A DNA stretch of 64,000 nucleotides from Mantis religiosa (GCA_030765055.1 CM060947.1:224741625-224805624), one strand, 5' to 3'; numbered from the stretch's first letter, positions 34,960 through 47,315 are shown. Notes: generated by a model from the letters alone, not told the origin. Numbers and translations: made by a program.

Positions 34960-35453
34960 TGTCACCCAATTATCGGAAAGCACGACCAACGACAGCTGAG
35001 TAAGGGACCAGAGGCATCCGGACCACACCCACCCATTTATCTCAGTCACTAACTGAGGGGATGATTAGGGAGGTGTCACTTGTCGCTGGCCGCCTCTTCC
35101 CCCTTCCCCTGCCGTCTGGAACCTTCGCGGTGATTCACTGAAACGAGAGACTTCGAGAAAACAGCGATATTCCTATAAAAAGGGCTGCAGTGAGCGAGCT
35201 CAGTCAGTGCTTGGTGAGCAGCGTAGATGCGCCGTGCTAGTGTACGGACGAGAAGACTGTGTACGTGCATCGGAAGAGTGTACGTAACTGTGAGCGTGCA
35301 GTGGAACTGTAACGGACGAACTGGTGAATCGTGATTGTGTGCATTACGTAATTCTGTGTCATTGGCAAGTGTTCAACTGTAAATCGGTGGAAATAAAGAA
35401 CATTTTGAGTTTGTGCAGTTGGACTTTTAATTTCGCGAACCTACAAAGTCACA
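34960..35453 (+). mobile_element. solo LTR, 494 bp (copy 1)
   Basis: Begins TGTCACCC and ends AAGTCACA (TG...CA), flanked on both sides by ATAT (34956-34959 and 35454-35457), a 4-base target duplication as made by Gypsy/Ty3-type elements. Inside, in proper order: heat-shock-element-like GAACCTTC (35119-35126) and TTCGAGAA (35152-35159), TATAAAA (35174-35180), an initiator-like CTCAGTCAGT about 25 bases later, and AATAAA at 35392-35397. The last block 'cctacaaagtcaca' is shared with the LTR at 55369. No gag-pol lies on either side, so it is a solo LTR left by recombination. No protein is encoded. Confidence 0.82.
35174..35180 (+). promoter_or_regulatory. TATA box of LTR copy 1
   Basis: TATAAAA followed by AGGG, about 215 bases before the polyA signal and about 15 bases after the nearest TTCnnGAA motif. 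A CTCAGTCAGT initiator-like block follows at about 35199-35208. Confidence 0.65.
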
Positions 35454-35457
35454 ATAT

Positions 35458-38400
35458 TCACCGATTTTAATTCTCATTTTTATACTTTATTTATTAAATA
35501 CATCTGCAGGTAGAGATTGTATTATGAAACCTAATTACCTATCTAAACTTATATACTGCTACTGTTTCCAGTAGCTGACAATCAAATCTAAATCCTATTT
35601 CTGTTCAACAGTCCTATAGAAAAAAATAACAAATCAATCTAAATTGAACTATTATCATATTTTTGTTTCTACGAATAAATAACTGGACTGTTGGTACTAC
35701 ACTATATATGTTTTACAATTTTGCCCTAGTATCCATACCATTACTCAACAAGTTACATGATTTGACATCAGGAAAAGGAGAAGTTCGTCATAAGTCGTTT
35801 GTTCCATCCTATCATTTATTAATTTGAAGTATCATCTTCCTCATCTAATTGGACCATTTCTCTTGCTTGTTTCAATCCTACCCGTGAACATCCAGCTGTC
35901 TTCTTCTTCTGTTATTGTCAATCATCCTGTTTCTGAACTGCATGAACAAGTTCATTCATTCACCAATATTGTACTAGATAATTTTTCGATGCATTTGGTA
36001 ATTAGTTATACAGGGCAGTTAAGCACAAATTTACTCAACACATTTTATGCAAAATATAGTTCATGAAGTGTTGAAATTCCGAAGTTAGCCAGTAAGACAC
36101 CTTAAAAGATTCTGGTGTACCACAAGACTTTATCAAATCAAACATCTACAAAATTTTTAATATTTATAAAGCGTATTCCACTCTCTACTTTTTGTTAATG
36201 CAAGTAGCAATTGATTATTTATACATTTCACTATAGGTACAAATGTTACCTTGTATATATAAATATAAAGCAATACTAAAATAGTACTAAAATATAATAA
36301 CAAAGAATATTTCAGAAATTTTTAATGCTACTAAAATTATGTGCTAAACCAAGCACTACTTTACAGATATTTACAATTTTAGTAGTGTAAGGTTTTGTCT
36401 ATTTATTATAACAGTTTACCAGCGCAAAATTTTCATAATGAGAGGAATTCAGAGGTTTTTTGCCCAAATTAAAGACATACACATTATTTTGCGTATAAAT
36501 ATATTAAATAATGCAAGGCTATATTGAAAATTAGCCGAAAATGTTGAAAATCATGGAATTTTCGTTATTGGAATTTTTTTGGTAGCTTAGGGTGTGTAGT
36601 GATAGGTGGCATGATATTATCATTTGCACCATTTTAGGCCATCACGTGACAATTTAAGAAGACTTCTAACAATCGTTAAATGTAATAATAATTTCTTTAA
36701 AATGTATTTTCTGAGAAACTTTTTTCTAACACTTTTAAGTATACAAAATGCCTCAAGCGTAAAAGTTTTTCATTTAACTTGGTGAAGCTTAGAGGACAGA
36801 TCCATAATATGTGAATAAGAAACTTTATATTCCCTCTGTTTTTGTTTATTCTCATGTTTTTTAAAATTATATGGTGTTAAAGGAATAAGAACGTTGATAT
36901 TTTCACAATTTTAAGGGCTCTCACATGGAAAACAAATGCTACAAGAATATTCCCCAAAATAATAATGTGTTTCTTTTAAAAAATGCTCTGTACTAGCCGA
37001 AAACAGAAATTTAACTTAAAATCTCAATTTTTTTGACGCGTAGGTCGTTTTATATAGCGAGTAATTTTTACAATATTTTCACAAAAATAATAATTATTTA
37101 ACTATTTTGTGTAAAACATGTAAATTTGCTTGCAAGTTTGAAAAGACACTATAATTATGTGACTAAATTTCCATAATAATAAGTTTATTATTATAGGAGC
37201 TGGAAATTTTAGTGTAGCCTTGTCTTAAAATACTTAGAGACTCTTTTGATGAACCTAAGAAACCTGGAACATACAAAGGGTGGTTCGCGCTGCGAGAATC
37301 TTGTTCAAATTCGCTTTCTATGTCTGGAACACAATGAGATAAAATTGGGAGGTTAGTATACCTATCGAAATAAATATTTTATAGAAAAGAAGAAAAAAAA
37401 AACAGAATGGAAACTTTTTTCTAAAACTGGTTTTATTGTGGATTCAAGTACCCTCAAAATCGGATTTCAGGTGAACTCTCGAAAGGAATGTCTTTCGTAC
37501 ATAATAGATACCCGGTCGAGAAATGAAGAATGCTCACATTTTGGTCCGAGTATGCTTATAAACCAGATCCTTTTAATGCTCCGAGATTGTTCCACAACAT
37601 TTTTAACATACCATGTAAGAAGAAATATCTGATGGTACCTATAAAGAACTGTTAAAGATCAAAGAGGGATCCGGTGATCTCATTTTAAAACCAAATTTTC
37701 CTTGGCAGCTTGGTAGGATTTCGTGTTCTACAACACAAATCCACGTGCCTTTCTACAATTCCAATATCCGTTGAAAGCCCGAAACCTCTTGGGCCCCGAT
37801 ATATAAGAAACAGAAGACACACGAAACTGATTGTGTTTTGTAAGACAGTTGTTTTACATACTCCGGAAGCGATGGTGGCACTGGCAGTGGAGAGATATTG
37901 ACTTTCTTACACATGCCTCAGATATTTCTCTTGTTAGGAGGGTTCGGCATTAGGCCCATATATATCGAGAACTGGCTCGTTACGCCACTTGATTTGTATT
38001 CCCTACCTCTCTCACACTTCTACATCAATGCCTTCGCTTCTCCATTATCCTCCCCACTCCTTTCGTTTTCTTCAGATATGAGAAATCGTGGTGCCGGATA
38101 ACTCTCTCATAACGCCAGGCTCTTTTCGAATTCACTTGTGATTCTTTTCACACGTAGAATCCCTCAATTTCTACACTTTTACCTTCCACTTCTTTTTCAC
38201 GAAGAGAAGTTTCCCGAACTTAAAACTCCTGTCATGTTATTTGTAAAACTCTTTCTGAATATACAAAATATTATCTGTGAGAATGTCGCATTCAACCAAT
38301 ACTGTTCAAAACTTTCTTCGGAAGACGGGACGTCATTCCAAAAGTTAAAAGAACATAACGGAAATGCCAACAAGAGAAAATTTTCAAAATGTGGAAACTA

Positions 38401-38834
38401 TTTTCATCAATGAGCAGCCCATATGTTGCATCAAGAGTACCGACTGTTGGAATGGTAAACAGAAAACAGCGTACTCGAGCAGTGTAAAGACTATAAGCTA
38501 TCGCCAGATACGTAAAATGTTCTCTCAATCTGTAACATTGAAAATTTCCTACGGCTATATCAGTGAATAACTATCGCGGAATTAGTGAGTGAGACAGTAG
38601 CACCAACCTCTCAATATTCTTCATTTGTAGCCACTGTGATGAAGTATATTTGTAGCAATTTTTATTTTCATATATCTGTAGTGTAAATTCAACGGCTTAA
38701 TTATGTCGCAGCGCTATGGTAAGGAATCATTTGAAGCTGCTCGTTCTCTCCTTGTTCAAAAATCGTAAGATGCAGCAACCTAATCGTAGAAAACACCCGG
38801 ATCTAAGAATGAGGTCATGGCATAACCCATAATC
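35458..38834. other. AT-rich non-coding stretch
   Basis: No gene or repeat family recognised over 3.4 kb. Open frames are under 100 codons and have no known motif. Confidence 0.5.
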
Positions 38835-38844
38835 AGTAAAATGG

Positions 38845-39005
38845 GGAAGAGATGTGGTCAGCATCTCGGCACTCCCAGCCAGAAAGTTGCTTTTCTAAAC
38901 CAAGGTGCCCTATCTTGCGTGGCTCCTCAATCTCATCAAGATGCTGAGTGGGCACCGGTCCTATACCCGCAACTTAAAATCCGCAGCCCCGAGGGTTGTG
39001 CCCTT
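38845..39005 (-). mobile_element. dispersed repeat I (SINE-like), copy 2
   Basis: Shares ordered blocks with 12336-12510 (see that entry): 'tggtcagcatctcggcactc', 'ctcctcaatctcatcaagat', 'gctgagtgggcaccggtcct' and 'acttaaaatcc'. It ends shortly before the candidate exon at 39073. Confidence 0.5.
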
Positions 39006-39072
39006 TTCTCCAGCTCCCTTGTTTCCTTGTGTTCCCGGAATCGCTTCTGACTTCCACCGTTGCTTCCTTTAG

Positions 39073-39156
39073 GTGCTGTGACCCCCAAAGCCTTCCTGGG
39101 AAGGCTGTCTCGAATCGCGAAGGGGTTGGTGTCTGGTGTCGGAATTAAATTCTTGG
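39073..39156 (+). CDS. candidate 84-bp internal exon
   Basis: A pyrimidine-rich tract ending GCTTCCTTTAG precedes 39073 and a perfect donor GTAAGT begins at 39157. One of the three frames is open across the 84 bases with 2 bases before and 1 base after the 27 complete codons, so the exon would be symmetric (length divisible by three). It reads AVTPKAFLGRLSRIAKGL and then VSGVGIKFL: a basic, amphipathic-looking stretch. I do not recognise the family. The composition is clearly more GC-rich than the flanks. It may belong to a host gene whose other exons lie outside the window, or be a chance match of splice signals. Confidence 0.35.
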
Positions 39157-39159
39157 GTA

Positions 39160-41185
39160 AGTACTGCCGCCTCGCCTGCTGGCTTTTGTAAATTTTGTCT
39201 TGGCCTTTCTAATCCCCTTCTGGGGAGCTTTATTTTAAATGGGCTAAATTCTGTCAGTTCCTGGACCAGAAGTTATTGTGTTTTCAAGTTCTGGTCTTAT
39301 AGGCTTGACTTCTAGCTAGCGTTACTGTAGATGTTAAATGTTTACCGTGATCCTAGTTAACCTTGTACATTTGAAATGTTGTGTTTTAACAAAATTGTTT
39401 ATGTGATAGAGCAACCTTTTAAATGATTGTGATGATCTGTTTCCCTGTGTTGCTTTAAGGGAAGACACATTCTTGGATTTTTATGTTATCTGCAAAATAT
39501 CACAACATTTAATTAAAGTTCAAATTGTTAAATGGGGCAACTATGTCGAACAAAGTTGAACATCTTCCAAGGATGCGACTTTAAAATTTAACAAAATCCT
39601 TCCATCACAAACTAATTTTACATGGATAATTTAGTTTTTAATTTTTGTATTCTCTAAATGAAAGCAAACTTTGAATATTTTAATTAAAATACCATCTGCT
39701 TTGAAATCTTGTCACAGAAAATTAAAACTATACCTATTTCGATTTCTTTTAGGAATATGCTTAGAAGCGTTTTTCATTCTCGATTGTTTCCCTCTATTTT
39801 TTAGGGTTCACCAAACTCTTGGTACGCAAAATGTAGACCTCCTTAAGACACACAATTTGTAACTTGTTTGTGGTGTCAACCATTACGGAGATATACCTTG
39901 TTATATGTTTGAATGTTCCAATTCATACACTTTTCCCAAATGAAACGTCATTCGCTTTTTTGTTCTGGACATTCAAAAAGAATCCCATGTCAAAGACGTT
40001 ATATAGCGTTCATCTTAAAAAGGAGTTTGCTATCGATTAGACTAATGCATTCTTCTCTTATCATTTCGCATACGGGGAAACAGCAGAACCTTTCTAAAAA
40101 ATGTCTCTCTGATTAATGTGAAGTAGGTGGAAGGAGTATGTTCTGTACTTGAGTGGAGAAAGCCATGTGAATGTACACAGTTTTTAATATAATACTGCAG
40201 TGTATTGAAAAAGACATAAAATTGTACAAATACGAACAAATATAACCATATCAGTGCCTGAGCCTGCCATACACCGTTATACGTGAGCGCTCCCCTTCCT
40301 TTACTACAGTCGCTGGGATGCCCGACTATGTATAGCACAGTGTAGCATAGTCTACTTCATTTCGTGTTACCGCTCACCACTATTTGATCCCCTTCAGTTG
40401 CGATGTCTGTAAAGATACATCCGGTTTAGGAATTAGAAAAAGAAGGTATATAAGCCAAAATTAATCCTACAGTAAGGGCTCGAGAGTAATATCTTATTTA
40501 GTAACAGTGGCATGTTTTCTGATATTCTTTTTTTAAGGTACTGCTAGCCACTGTATGTGCAGCAAGGTTGATGAGAAACTATGCTCAGGTCTTACGATAA
40601 GCTTATGTTGAGTAAATAAATGGGTTTTGACTAATTTTGTTGTATGTTCTTTAGCCCCTTCTAATGAATTCCGCGAAAATACGCAATAAATTAAATAGAT
40701 TAATAAAAAAGTGAGCAAGCAGTTCTCTAAGCTGCTTATGAATCCAATCGGGCCCTTACTCAGCCCATAAACTTTACTTTTTCAACTGCAGATTACTGCG
40801 AATTGGAAATGTAACTCACAATTAAACCAACAAGCTGAATATTTAAAATTTAACTTAGAGTTTCCCACAGAATAATTAAATTACTACTGTACAGATGCGT
40901 AATCTCATTGCTCGTATTTCTCAATAAGCCCCAATGTTTGATACAATTTAGGAATTCAGGAAGGTATTTCCTTTTGTAGCCGAAGCATTACACTAATTTG
41001 AATTGATAAAATTATCTGACATAAAAATTTGAAACTTATGCAAGAAATGAATAGTTACAGAATGTGGTTTTGTTACAAATTATTAAAAATACCGTAGTAA
41101 TAACCAAGTAAGTAATAACGAACGAACAGACATGACAAGCCGGAAGATTTTAAGTTAACACTTGCATATGCGATATTGAGTATAC
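39160..41185. other. AT-rich non-coding stretch
   Basis: No gene recognised. A frame at 39671-39790 vaguely resembles a LINE ORF2 C-terminus but is too weak to call. Confidence 0.45.
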
Positions 41186-41189
41186 TATG

Positions 41190-41290
41190 ATGAGGCCCAA
41201 CGTTGTGGCGACATGTGTAGTAGGATTGCTCCATTGTTGTGAGTTTCGATGCCCCAAGTTGCAGCGACATACATAGCAAGATTCGTGCTG
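41190..41290 (+). repeat. two imperfect 60-bp repeats
   Basis: 'ggcccaacgttgtggcgaca' with 'tgtgtagtaggatt' at about 41192, and 'gccccaagttgcagcgacat' with 'acatagcaagatt' at about 41253, are two decayed tandem copies spaced about 61 bases apart, directly before the larger duplication. Confidence 0.6.
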
Positions 41291-41293
41291 ATA

Positions 41294-41884
41294 TCTCGTT
41301 TCCCGTCGTTGGTCTTACTTCGTCGATCTTAACTCCTTCCAAAATAAAATGACTTGATGAAGATGCTTCCCGAAGTTATCAGGAAAATCCTTAATTATGC
41401 CTCGGCTAGCTTTTAATATTCTTTTGTTATATTCTTACTAACGAGAAATGAAAACTAACAAGGGTGGTTACGAGTGAAGAAATCGTTAAGATTTTTAATT
41501 TGAATTTCTATAAGAAATCGATATTTTATTTCTTTTAACACCAAATCCATTACAATTCTTATTACAAAACTTTATACTGTGATCTCGTTTCCCGTCGTTG
41601 GTCTTACCTCGTCGATCTTACCTTCGTCCAAAATATTACGGCTTGATAAAGATGATATTCTCCGAAGTTATCAGGAAAATCCTTAAGTATGCCTCGGCTG
41701 GCTTTTAATATTCTTTCGTTATATTCTTAATAACGAGAAATGAAAACTAAATAACAAGGGTGGTTACGATTGAAGAAATCGTTAAGATTTTTAATTTCAA
41801 TTTCTATAAGAAATCGTTCTTTTTTTTATTACTTTTAGCACCAAATCCATTACAATTCTTATCACAAACTTTATAATGTGATCA
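41294..41884 (+). repeat. 289-bp tandem duplication
   Basis: Two head-to-tail copies, 41294-41582 and 41583-41884, beginning TCTCGTTTCCCGTCGTTGG. Long identical blocks include 'gaagttatcaggaaaatcct', 'ggcttttaatattctt', 'aacgagaaatgaaaactaa', 'aagaaatcgttaagattttt' and 'caccaaatccattacaattc'. Differences are scattered substitutions and small indels, so the duplication is not very recent. No coding potential. Confidence 0.93.
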
Positions 41885-43138
41885 GAATCAATCTAATACT
41901 TCAAATTCAACTAACACTTAAACATTTTCGAGCAATTTAAAATGAAACGTCCGATCTCTTCTGCGTTCCATAAAGAAAGACAGATTTTCTTTCTGTTTCT
42001 ACACCAAGATTGTTTGATTCTTCCTTACTATCGCTACCCATATATTACTTTTATATGATTTTCTGATTTACTACTACCTCAGTACATTATGTAATACAAT
42101 TATTACTACGGCCAATCACAAAATTACATATTTTTTTACACAATTTTGTTTGTTTTTCTTTTATAAATTTATAAATTTTTCAAACGTACTGTTACATAAT
42201 TAGTGTTGAAGCTAGGTGCAATCTAAGGTTATTTAGGTACATTTAGAAACTTCACTCAATATAATTTAATCCAATGGATGGATTTTTCTGAAAAGGATAG
42301 CGGAAGAAAGAGACAGACGTATCAGATGCAGAGGGAAAGAAAAAGTAGCATACCTGTGGTTAACGGAATAATGAGAGTGGAGCAGCTGGTTCCACTGTTG
42401 TTCTTATGGAAAATACATTTATTCTTAAAATGCTGAGGACTGCTAGAAATTCTTCTCTCACATATTTCAGAAAACAGTATAAAGCGAAAAGAAGTAATTG
42501 CAATGCATACTCAATATTTGAAAAGCACGATCACAATGGCTAGGCAACCAGAATGCTGATTTGTGCGTGACTCTATTGCCATGGTAACCACGTGAAAAAT
42601 ATTCGCTTCACTCTTGCCTTTCATCGTCCGATAATAAATGAATACCTTTTCTTGGGGCTGCACGTCTCTCAGCATGCACTTAGTCCTCAATGGGCCCCAT
42701 TATGCTCCATTAAGTGAGGCGAAAGCCTCACGCTGGTCCCCAAATGAAGGGGGAAAGGGACAGGTCATTCGCCTGCAGGTTTGGTATACTTGCAAAATGT
42801 CCTGCAAATTCAGTTACATCCACATTTTGCAACTATATCTTATTATGCACAGCATTAGGACCACAATACTCTTCTTATACAGGTGCTAATGGATGCCCTG
42901 TGCAGCCAAAGTTCAGCTGTGATCCCGGTTTTATTTATGTAAGGGCCACACTCGTAGTTTCACTAGAATTATTGCGTTTTCTCTGCGCCCCATCCTCCCT
43001 CCATACACTGCTTGCTTGTTTATGCAAATTTTCCCAGATAATCAACTTACTGGCGGTTTACTTATGATAATGTAGTCGGTGGCCATGCAACGCTGATGTT
43101 CAAATACAAGGGTACAACTCCTTCACAGCTGCACATGG
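41885..43138. other. AT-rich non-coding stretch
   Basis: No gene recognised. A motif ATTGCCATGGTAACCACGTG at about 42579-42598 joins an X-box-like and an E-box sequence; probably chance. Confidence 0.45.
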
Positions 43139-43204
<66 letters not shown>

Positions 43205-43270
43205 ATAATTATCATTATTATAAATATCATCATTATAATTATTATCGATATTATTATTTATTATTATATT
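43139..43270 (+). repeat. (ATT)n microsatellite
   Basis: Pure ATT trinucleotides from 43139 to about 43203, then degenerate ATT/ATC-rich sequence to about 43270. It creates a spurious poly-Tyr frame. Confidence 0.95.
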
Positions 43271-43823
43271 CAATGTACGCTACATTATTATCTCATCAGA
43301 GAAGAATATTTCGACGATCATCAAGAGTAACCTACGGTCAGTTAGGTACTTATCTTAAGAAACCTGTAACATGGAATCTGATTTATTAATGACCATTACA
43401 TGAATAAAATTTAAGAGATGATATGACAAATAATCATGATCTTGTGTTACCTAAAATCAAATCACCGTCGTGTTATGTCACGTGGCAAAAATAAGAATAA
43501 GAAACTTATGAGCTAAAAATTAACATTTTTAAATAAAATAATGTATTTATAAAGTATCAATATTTGAATGGTCATTGATTAGAACACAGTATTTTTAATT
43601 TCTGCAGGATCAACCATGACGCTGAATTACTTACAACGACAGCATACTTGTACTTTGAGGGTCGGCTGATATGTCTCTGGCCTCACATAGAGATGGCACA
43701 ACTGGGACAGTTTGACGGATAGCATCAAATAGTTTAACTATATCCATAGTTACAGGTCAATAGCTTGTTTCTTTTTTGAATAAAAGCATTTTAAACAAGA
43801 CAAGTGTTGAGGTATGTAGGACC

Positions 43824-45024
43824 CTTAAAGTGGAGGATTTAGAAACACGAGCAGTGAATAAAAACTTTTATTTGAAAGGCTTAAAGCCTAAAGAAATCAA
43901 GGAAGAAATGGACAGTACATTGAAAGTTTCTGCTCCTTCATATACAATGATTAAGAGGTGGGTTGCAGAGTTTAAAATGGGACGTACGGGCACTAGTGAC
44001 GAGCCTCGCTCTGGACGCTCTGTGGAAGTCACAACTCCAGAGATCATTGAACAAATTCATCATTTAGTACTGGAATACGGCAGAATAAACTTGTTTGACA
44101 TAACAGAGACTGTAGAAATATCAATAGAATGTGCAGGTAATACTTTAAGTAATGTTTCGTGCTTTCAGCAGGTCTGTACAAGATGGGTGCCGCGTTGACA
44201 TCTCATCAAAGGCTGCAAAGAAAAGCTGTTTCTGTTAAGAAATTGGAGCTCTACCGTAAAAATCTCAGTGTATTTTTGAGCCGGATTATTAAAATGGATG
44301 GAAATTAGATACATCACTGCACACCAGAGTGTAAATCACAGTCAAAACAGTCAAAACGAATGTTTTCTGGGATTCACAGGGAATAATTTGTATTGATTAC
44401 TTGCGAAAGGGTAAAAATGTCACAGGTAACTACTACGCAAGCTTACTGCAACGTTTGAGTGATGAAGTGAGAAGAAAACGACATCATTTGACAAAGGAAA
44501 ATAAAACGATCTTGTTTTATCACGATAATTCTCAGGCACATCGTTCAGTTATTGCAATGAGAAAAATGTGCGAGTTAAAGTTCTAATTAAAGGAATATCC
44601 ATCCTATTAGCCAGATCTAGCACCCAGTGAATACCATCTATTCCCGAAGCTCAATGTGTAGTGTTTAACGCTCGCTTTTACCACATACGGCACCGCAGGC
44701 GGTGACACTGATGATACATGACATGAAGATGGAGCACCGGTGGAATGAGATGGCGGGGAAAACCGGAAATCCCGGAGAAAACCCGCCCCAGCGCCGTGTT
44801 GTCCACCACAAATCTCACTTTACGGTCACCTGGGATCGAACCCGGACCGCCTTGGTGAGAGCCAAGCGGTCTAACCACTGAGACACGGCACGGCCTATTC
44901 CCGAAGCTCAAAAAGTGTCTTGGATATGGGAAGATTTCACAGCAACGAGGTCACTGATGCGATAAAAGGCTATTTTGAGGAGCATAATAAATCGCACTAC
45001 AGAGATGGTTTAATTAAATTATAG
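43824..45024 (+). pseudogene. mariner transposase (second subfamily), multiply disrupted
   Basis: DNA-binding part: LETRAVNKNFYLKGLKPKEI, SYTMIKRWVAEFKMGRT, DEPRSGRSVEVTTPEIIEQI and VCTRWVPR up to a stop at about 44196. Another frame then continues LTSHQRLQRKAVSVKKLEL to IKMDGN, where the first catalytic Asp sits in what is normally a D-E-T-W motif; the W codon is now TAG. The second catalytic block reads ILFYHDNSQAH (about 44506-44540). The third reads PDLAPSEYHLFPKL: the expected Asp is Glu, and a stop precedes it. The SINE then splits the frame, which resumes as KKCLGYG after 44911. Not functional. Confidence 0.9.
44638..44911 (-). mobile_element. SINE family A inside a mariner, 17-bp target duplication
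   Basis: SINE 44655-44894 on the minus strand, flanked by a perfect 17-base duplication CTATTCCCGAAGCTCAA (44638-44654 and 44895-44911). Head 'ccgtgccgtgtctcagtggt' with A box TGTCTCAGTGG and B box GGGTTCGATCCC. The anticodon-like stretch GGCTCTCACC and following CCGGGTTCGATCCC resemble tRNA-Glu (CTC) but the cloverleaf is not perfect. The element ends 'cgttaaacactacaca' without an A tail. It inserted after the mariner did. Confidence 0.96.
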
Positions 45025-45124
45025 CACCAATATGACAAATGCATTATTATTTTTGGTGGTTATGTTGAGACATTAATTTTTTATTTTATTTTGAAGACCT
45101 GGACTTATCAACCCACCCTCGTAT

Positions 45125-46917
45125 TACGGTACATTAACTAGCTGACATTATCTTCGTTAAAATTGCATCTTTGCAGGTATATAATAAGATCAGCTACCGT
45201 TACTGGCCGAAATTCGAGGCAGTCCTAAAGGCTATATTCAATACAATATATAAATGGAAACGTCATTTAATTTGACCATATTCTTCTTTAACTCCAAGTT
45301 AACAAATTCTTAAAGTTCAAGGAGTTTCTATATTCATGTTATCCAATTTAATTTCCTTTTCGTTGGGTACAAGAATGAAATAACACAATAGACTGTTATT
45401 GAGGTTACGGTAGATTTCTAATGACTTCCGCCAGTCCAAACGGATAATGTGGAAGATTAAAATTATTTCCAAATTATATTATTGGAGCGGGAGGAACTGC
45501 ATTTCACGTCAATGATCTGATTTATGTACCAAATTCTCTTCTAAATATTCTAAGTTTTCTTATGAATGAGTGTCTAGTAGTTTTTTAAAAATAAATGATG
45601 AACTCGTGTTTCAGAAAAAAAAGAAGATGAGGCTACATATCCAAAACATTCAAGATATTCAGTTTTTGTTATCTTTAATCTTGATATACAAATGAGCCCT
45701 ATACGGTGATATAGAACCGAAATGTAAAACTACAGAGATTGGAGGTAATTATAAGCTACCTTACAACTCTCAAAAGCCATCCCTACTGTACTATGTATAT
45801 TTCTGCATTGTTTAACTAATTGGTCAAAATACCGCAGAAATACTGTATCAAATCTATAAAAATTATACATCACTCTACAATTATAAAAAAATATCAAAAA
45901 TTTTATTTTCAATGTACAATACTGAAAAGCTTAAAAAGCTATCCTCGTTCTTTAGCATTTTGAAGGCAAATTATACTAATTTGCAATTTAAGGCATTAAG
46001 TTAACTAGAGATAATTGACGATAATTACATAAAACCTTACCAATTGAAAACAAACGCTACAAACTTATGTTTCCAACCCTTGGTAACAATTACTGCACTT
46101 GCTTTGCAGATTTCTTAACAACTGGGAAGGAGACAAGATTATATGAATTCAAAGTATAACCAACTTCAAATTATTTGTTTTATAATTAATATTATGTTAA
46201 TGTAAATTATACCAATATAATTTATAATAAGCAAAGTAATTATACATTACTAAAATTAATTTATTCCGTTATATAAAATTTTAATTATTTTGTACCTAGA
46301 TTAACCATCGTCTCAGTTTAAACAATTGCTAAAACAAAAATAGAGTCTACGATACCCACAACATACATTTAAATTATTAAAAGAGAAAAATGAGAATAGT
46401 GAGCCCAAAACGCACTGATTACTTAAAAGAAACATGAAAATAAGACATGAAGAACACTTACCAGCAATTGCATCTACAATATCTGTGAAATGAATAACTT
46501 CTAAACCTCTACGTTCTCCTTTACAAGGAGGATATTAGAGTATTAGATCTAAGAGCCATTAGGGTCGAAATTCTCAAACTGACACACGAATGGTTGCTAT
46601 TATGAACTGTTTAGAAATGCAACTACTTCCAATACCACTTCATAACAAGATTTACAACAATTTAAAGTTTCAGTTTGCAATCAAGTTGCAACTGACTGAA
46701 AATAATAAATATTTGTACATTTTCTGTAACTGTAACTATAAGTTGTCTTGAATATAACTTTTTCCTAACAGCAAACATGAATCTTAAGCTATTTTAGATT
46801 TCCTACTTGTAGCAGACGTGAATTATTTTTGCAACTGTAACTGGAAACTTAACTGTCACTTTTCCGTACTCCGAGGATTTCCCCATCCAGGTAAAAATCT
46901 GTAGTTATCAGGTGTAT

Positions 46918-46918
<1 letters not shown>
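45125..46918. other. AT-rich non-coding stretch
   Basis: Nothing recognised. Confidence 0.5.

Positions 46919-46952
<34 letters not shown>
46919..46952 (+). repeat. A34 homopolymer
   Basis: 34 consecutive A. It could be the tail of a retroposed sequence ending at 46918, but I could not recognise the sequence before it. Confidence 0.9.
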
Positions 46953-46955
<3 letters not shown>

Positions 46956-47204
46956 AATATGTCGAATCCGGGATAATACATTTGAGACACGTAACGTTTC
47001 GCCTAGTGGAGCATTATTTCTTACGCCCAAATTTATAGTATACCTTCACTGGTACATGAGTAAATCCGTCACCACGACCCTCACTCAGACATAGAAATGT
47101 CTCTGGGGTCTGGAGCAATGTCTCACATTCTTCTCCGGGCATCTGTACTAACTCACGACTCACTCCCTCAGTTTGCCCAATCTCATGACTAGCTTAGCCA
47201 TGAC

Positions 47205-47310
47205 ATGCTGGCTCAGCTGGTTAGGTTAGCCGACGGCCTTAGGAATTCAAACGCCACGGGTTCAAATCTGACCCAGGTCTATAGGTTTTGAATGTGGTTC
47301 AAAGAAAGAG
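47205..47310 (+). mobile_element. SINE family H head (tRNA-like)
   Basis: A box TGGCTCAGCTGG at 47212-47223 and B box GGGTTCAAATC at about 47260 at normal tRNA spacing, followed by 'tgacccaggtctataggttt'. Only the head and a little body are visible before another SINE begins at 47326. Confidence 0.65.
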
Positions 47311-47315
47311 CCTCT

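Larger units (their letters stand above)
43653..45121 (+). mobile_element. mariner transposon 3, near full length, interrupted by a SINE
   Basis: Ends form an inverted repeat: left CTTTGAGGGTCGGCTGATAT after TA at 43651-43652, right on the minus strand CGAGGGTGGGTTGATAAGTC after TA at 45122-45123. Without the nested SINE and one target duplication the element is about 1.21 kb, close to an intact mariner. It belongs to a different mariner subfamily from the copies at 29757 and 58664 (different ends and transposase); the protein resembles the cecropia-like group, from memory. Confidence 0.9.

Noticed and set aside
39671..39862. Possible LINE ORF2 C-terminus (IPSALKSCHRKLKLYLFRFL)
   Set aside because: Resembles the C-terminal pattern of CR1/Jockey proteins only loosely, with no RT motifs upstream.
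43096..43389. 97-codon frame with a run of Tyr
   Set aside because: Translation of the (ATT)n microsatellite.
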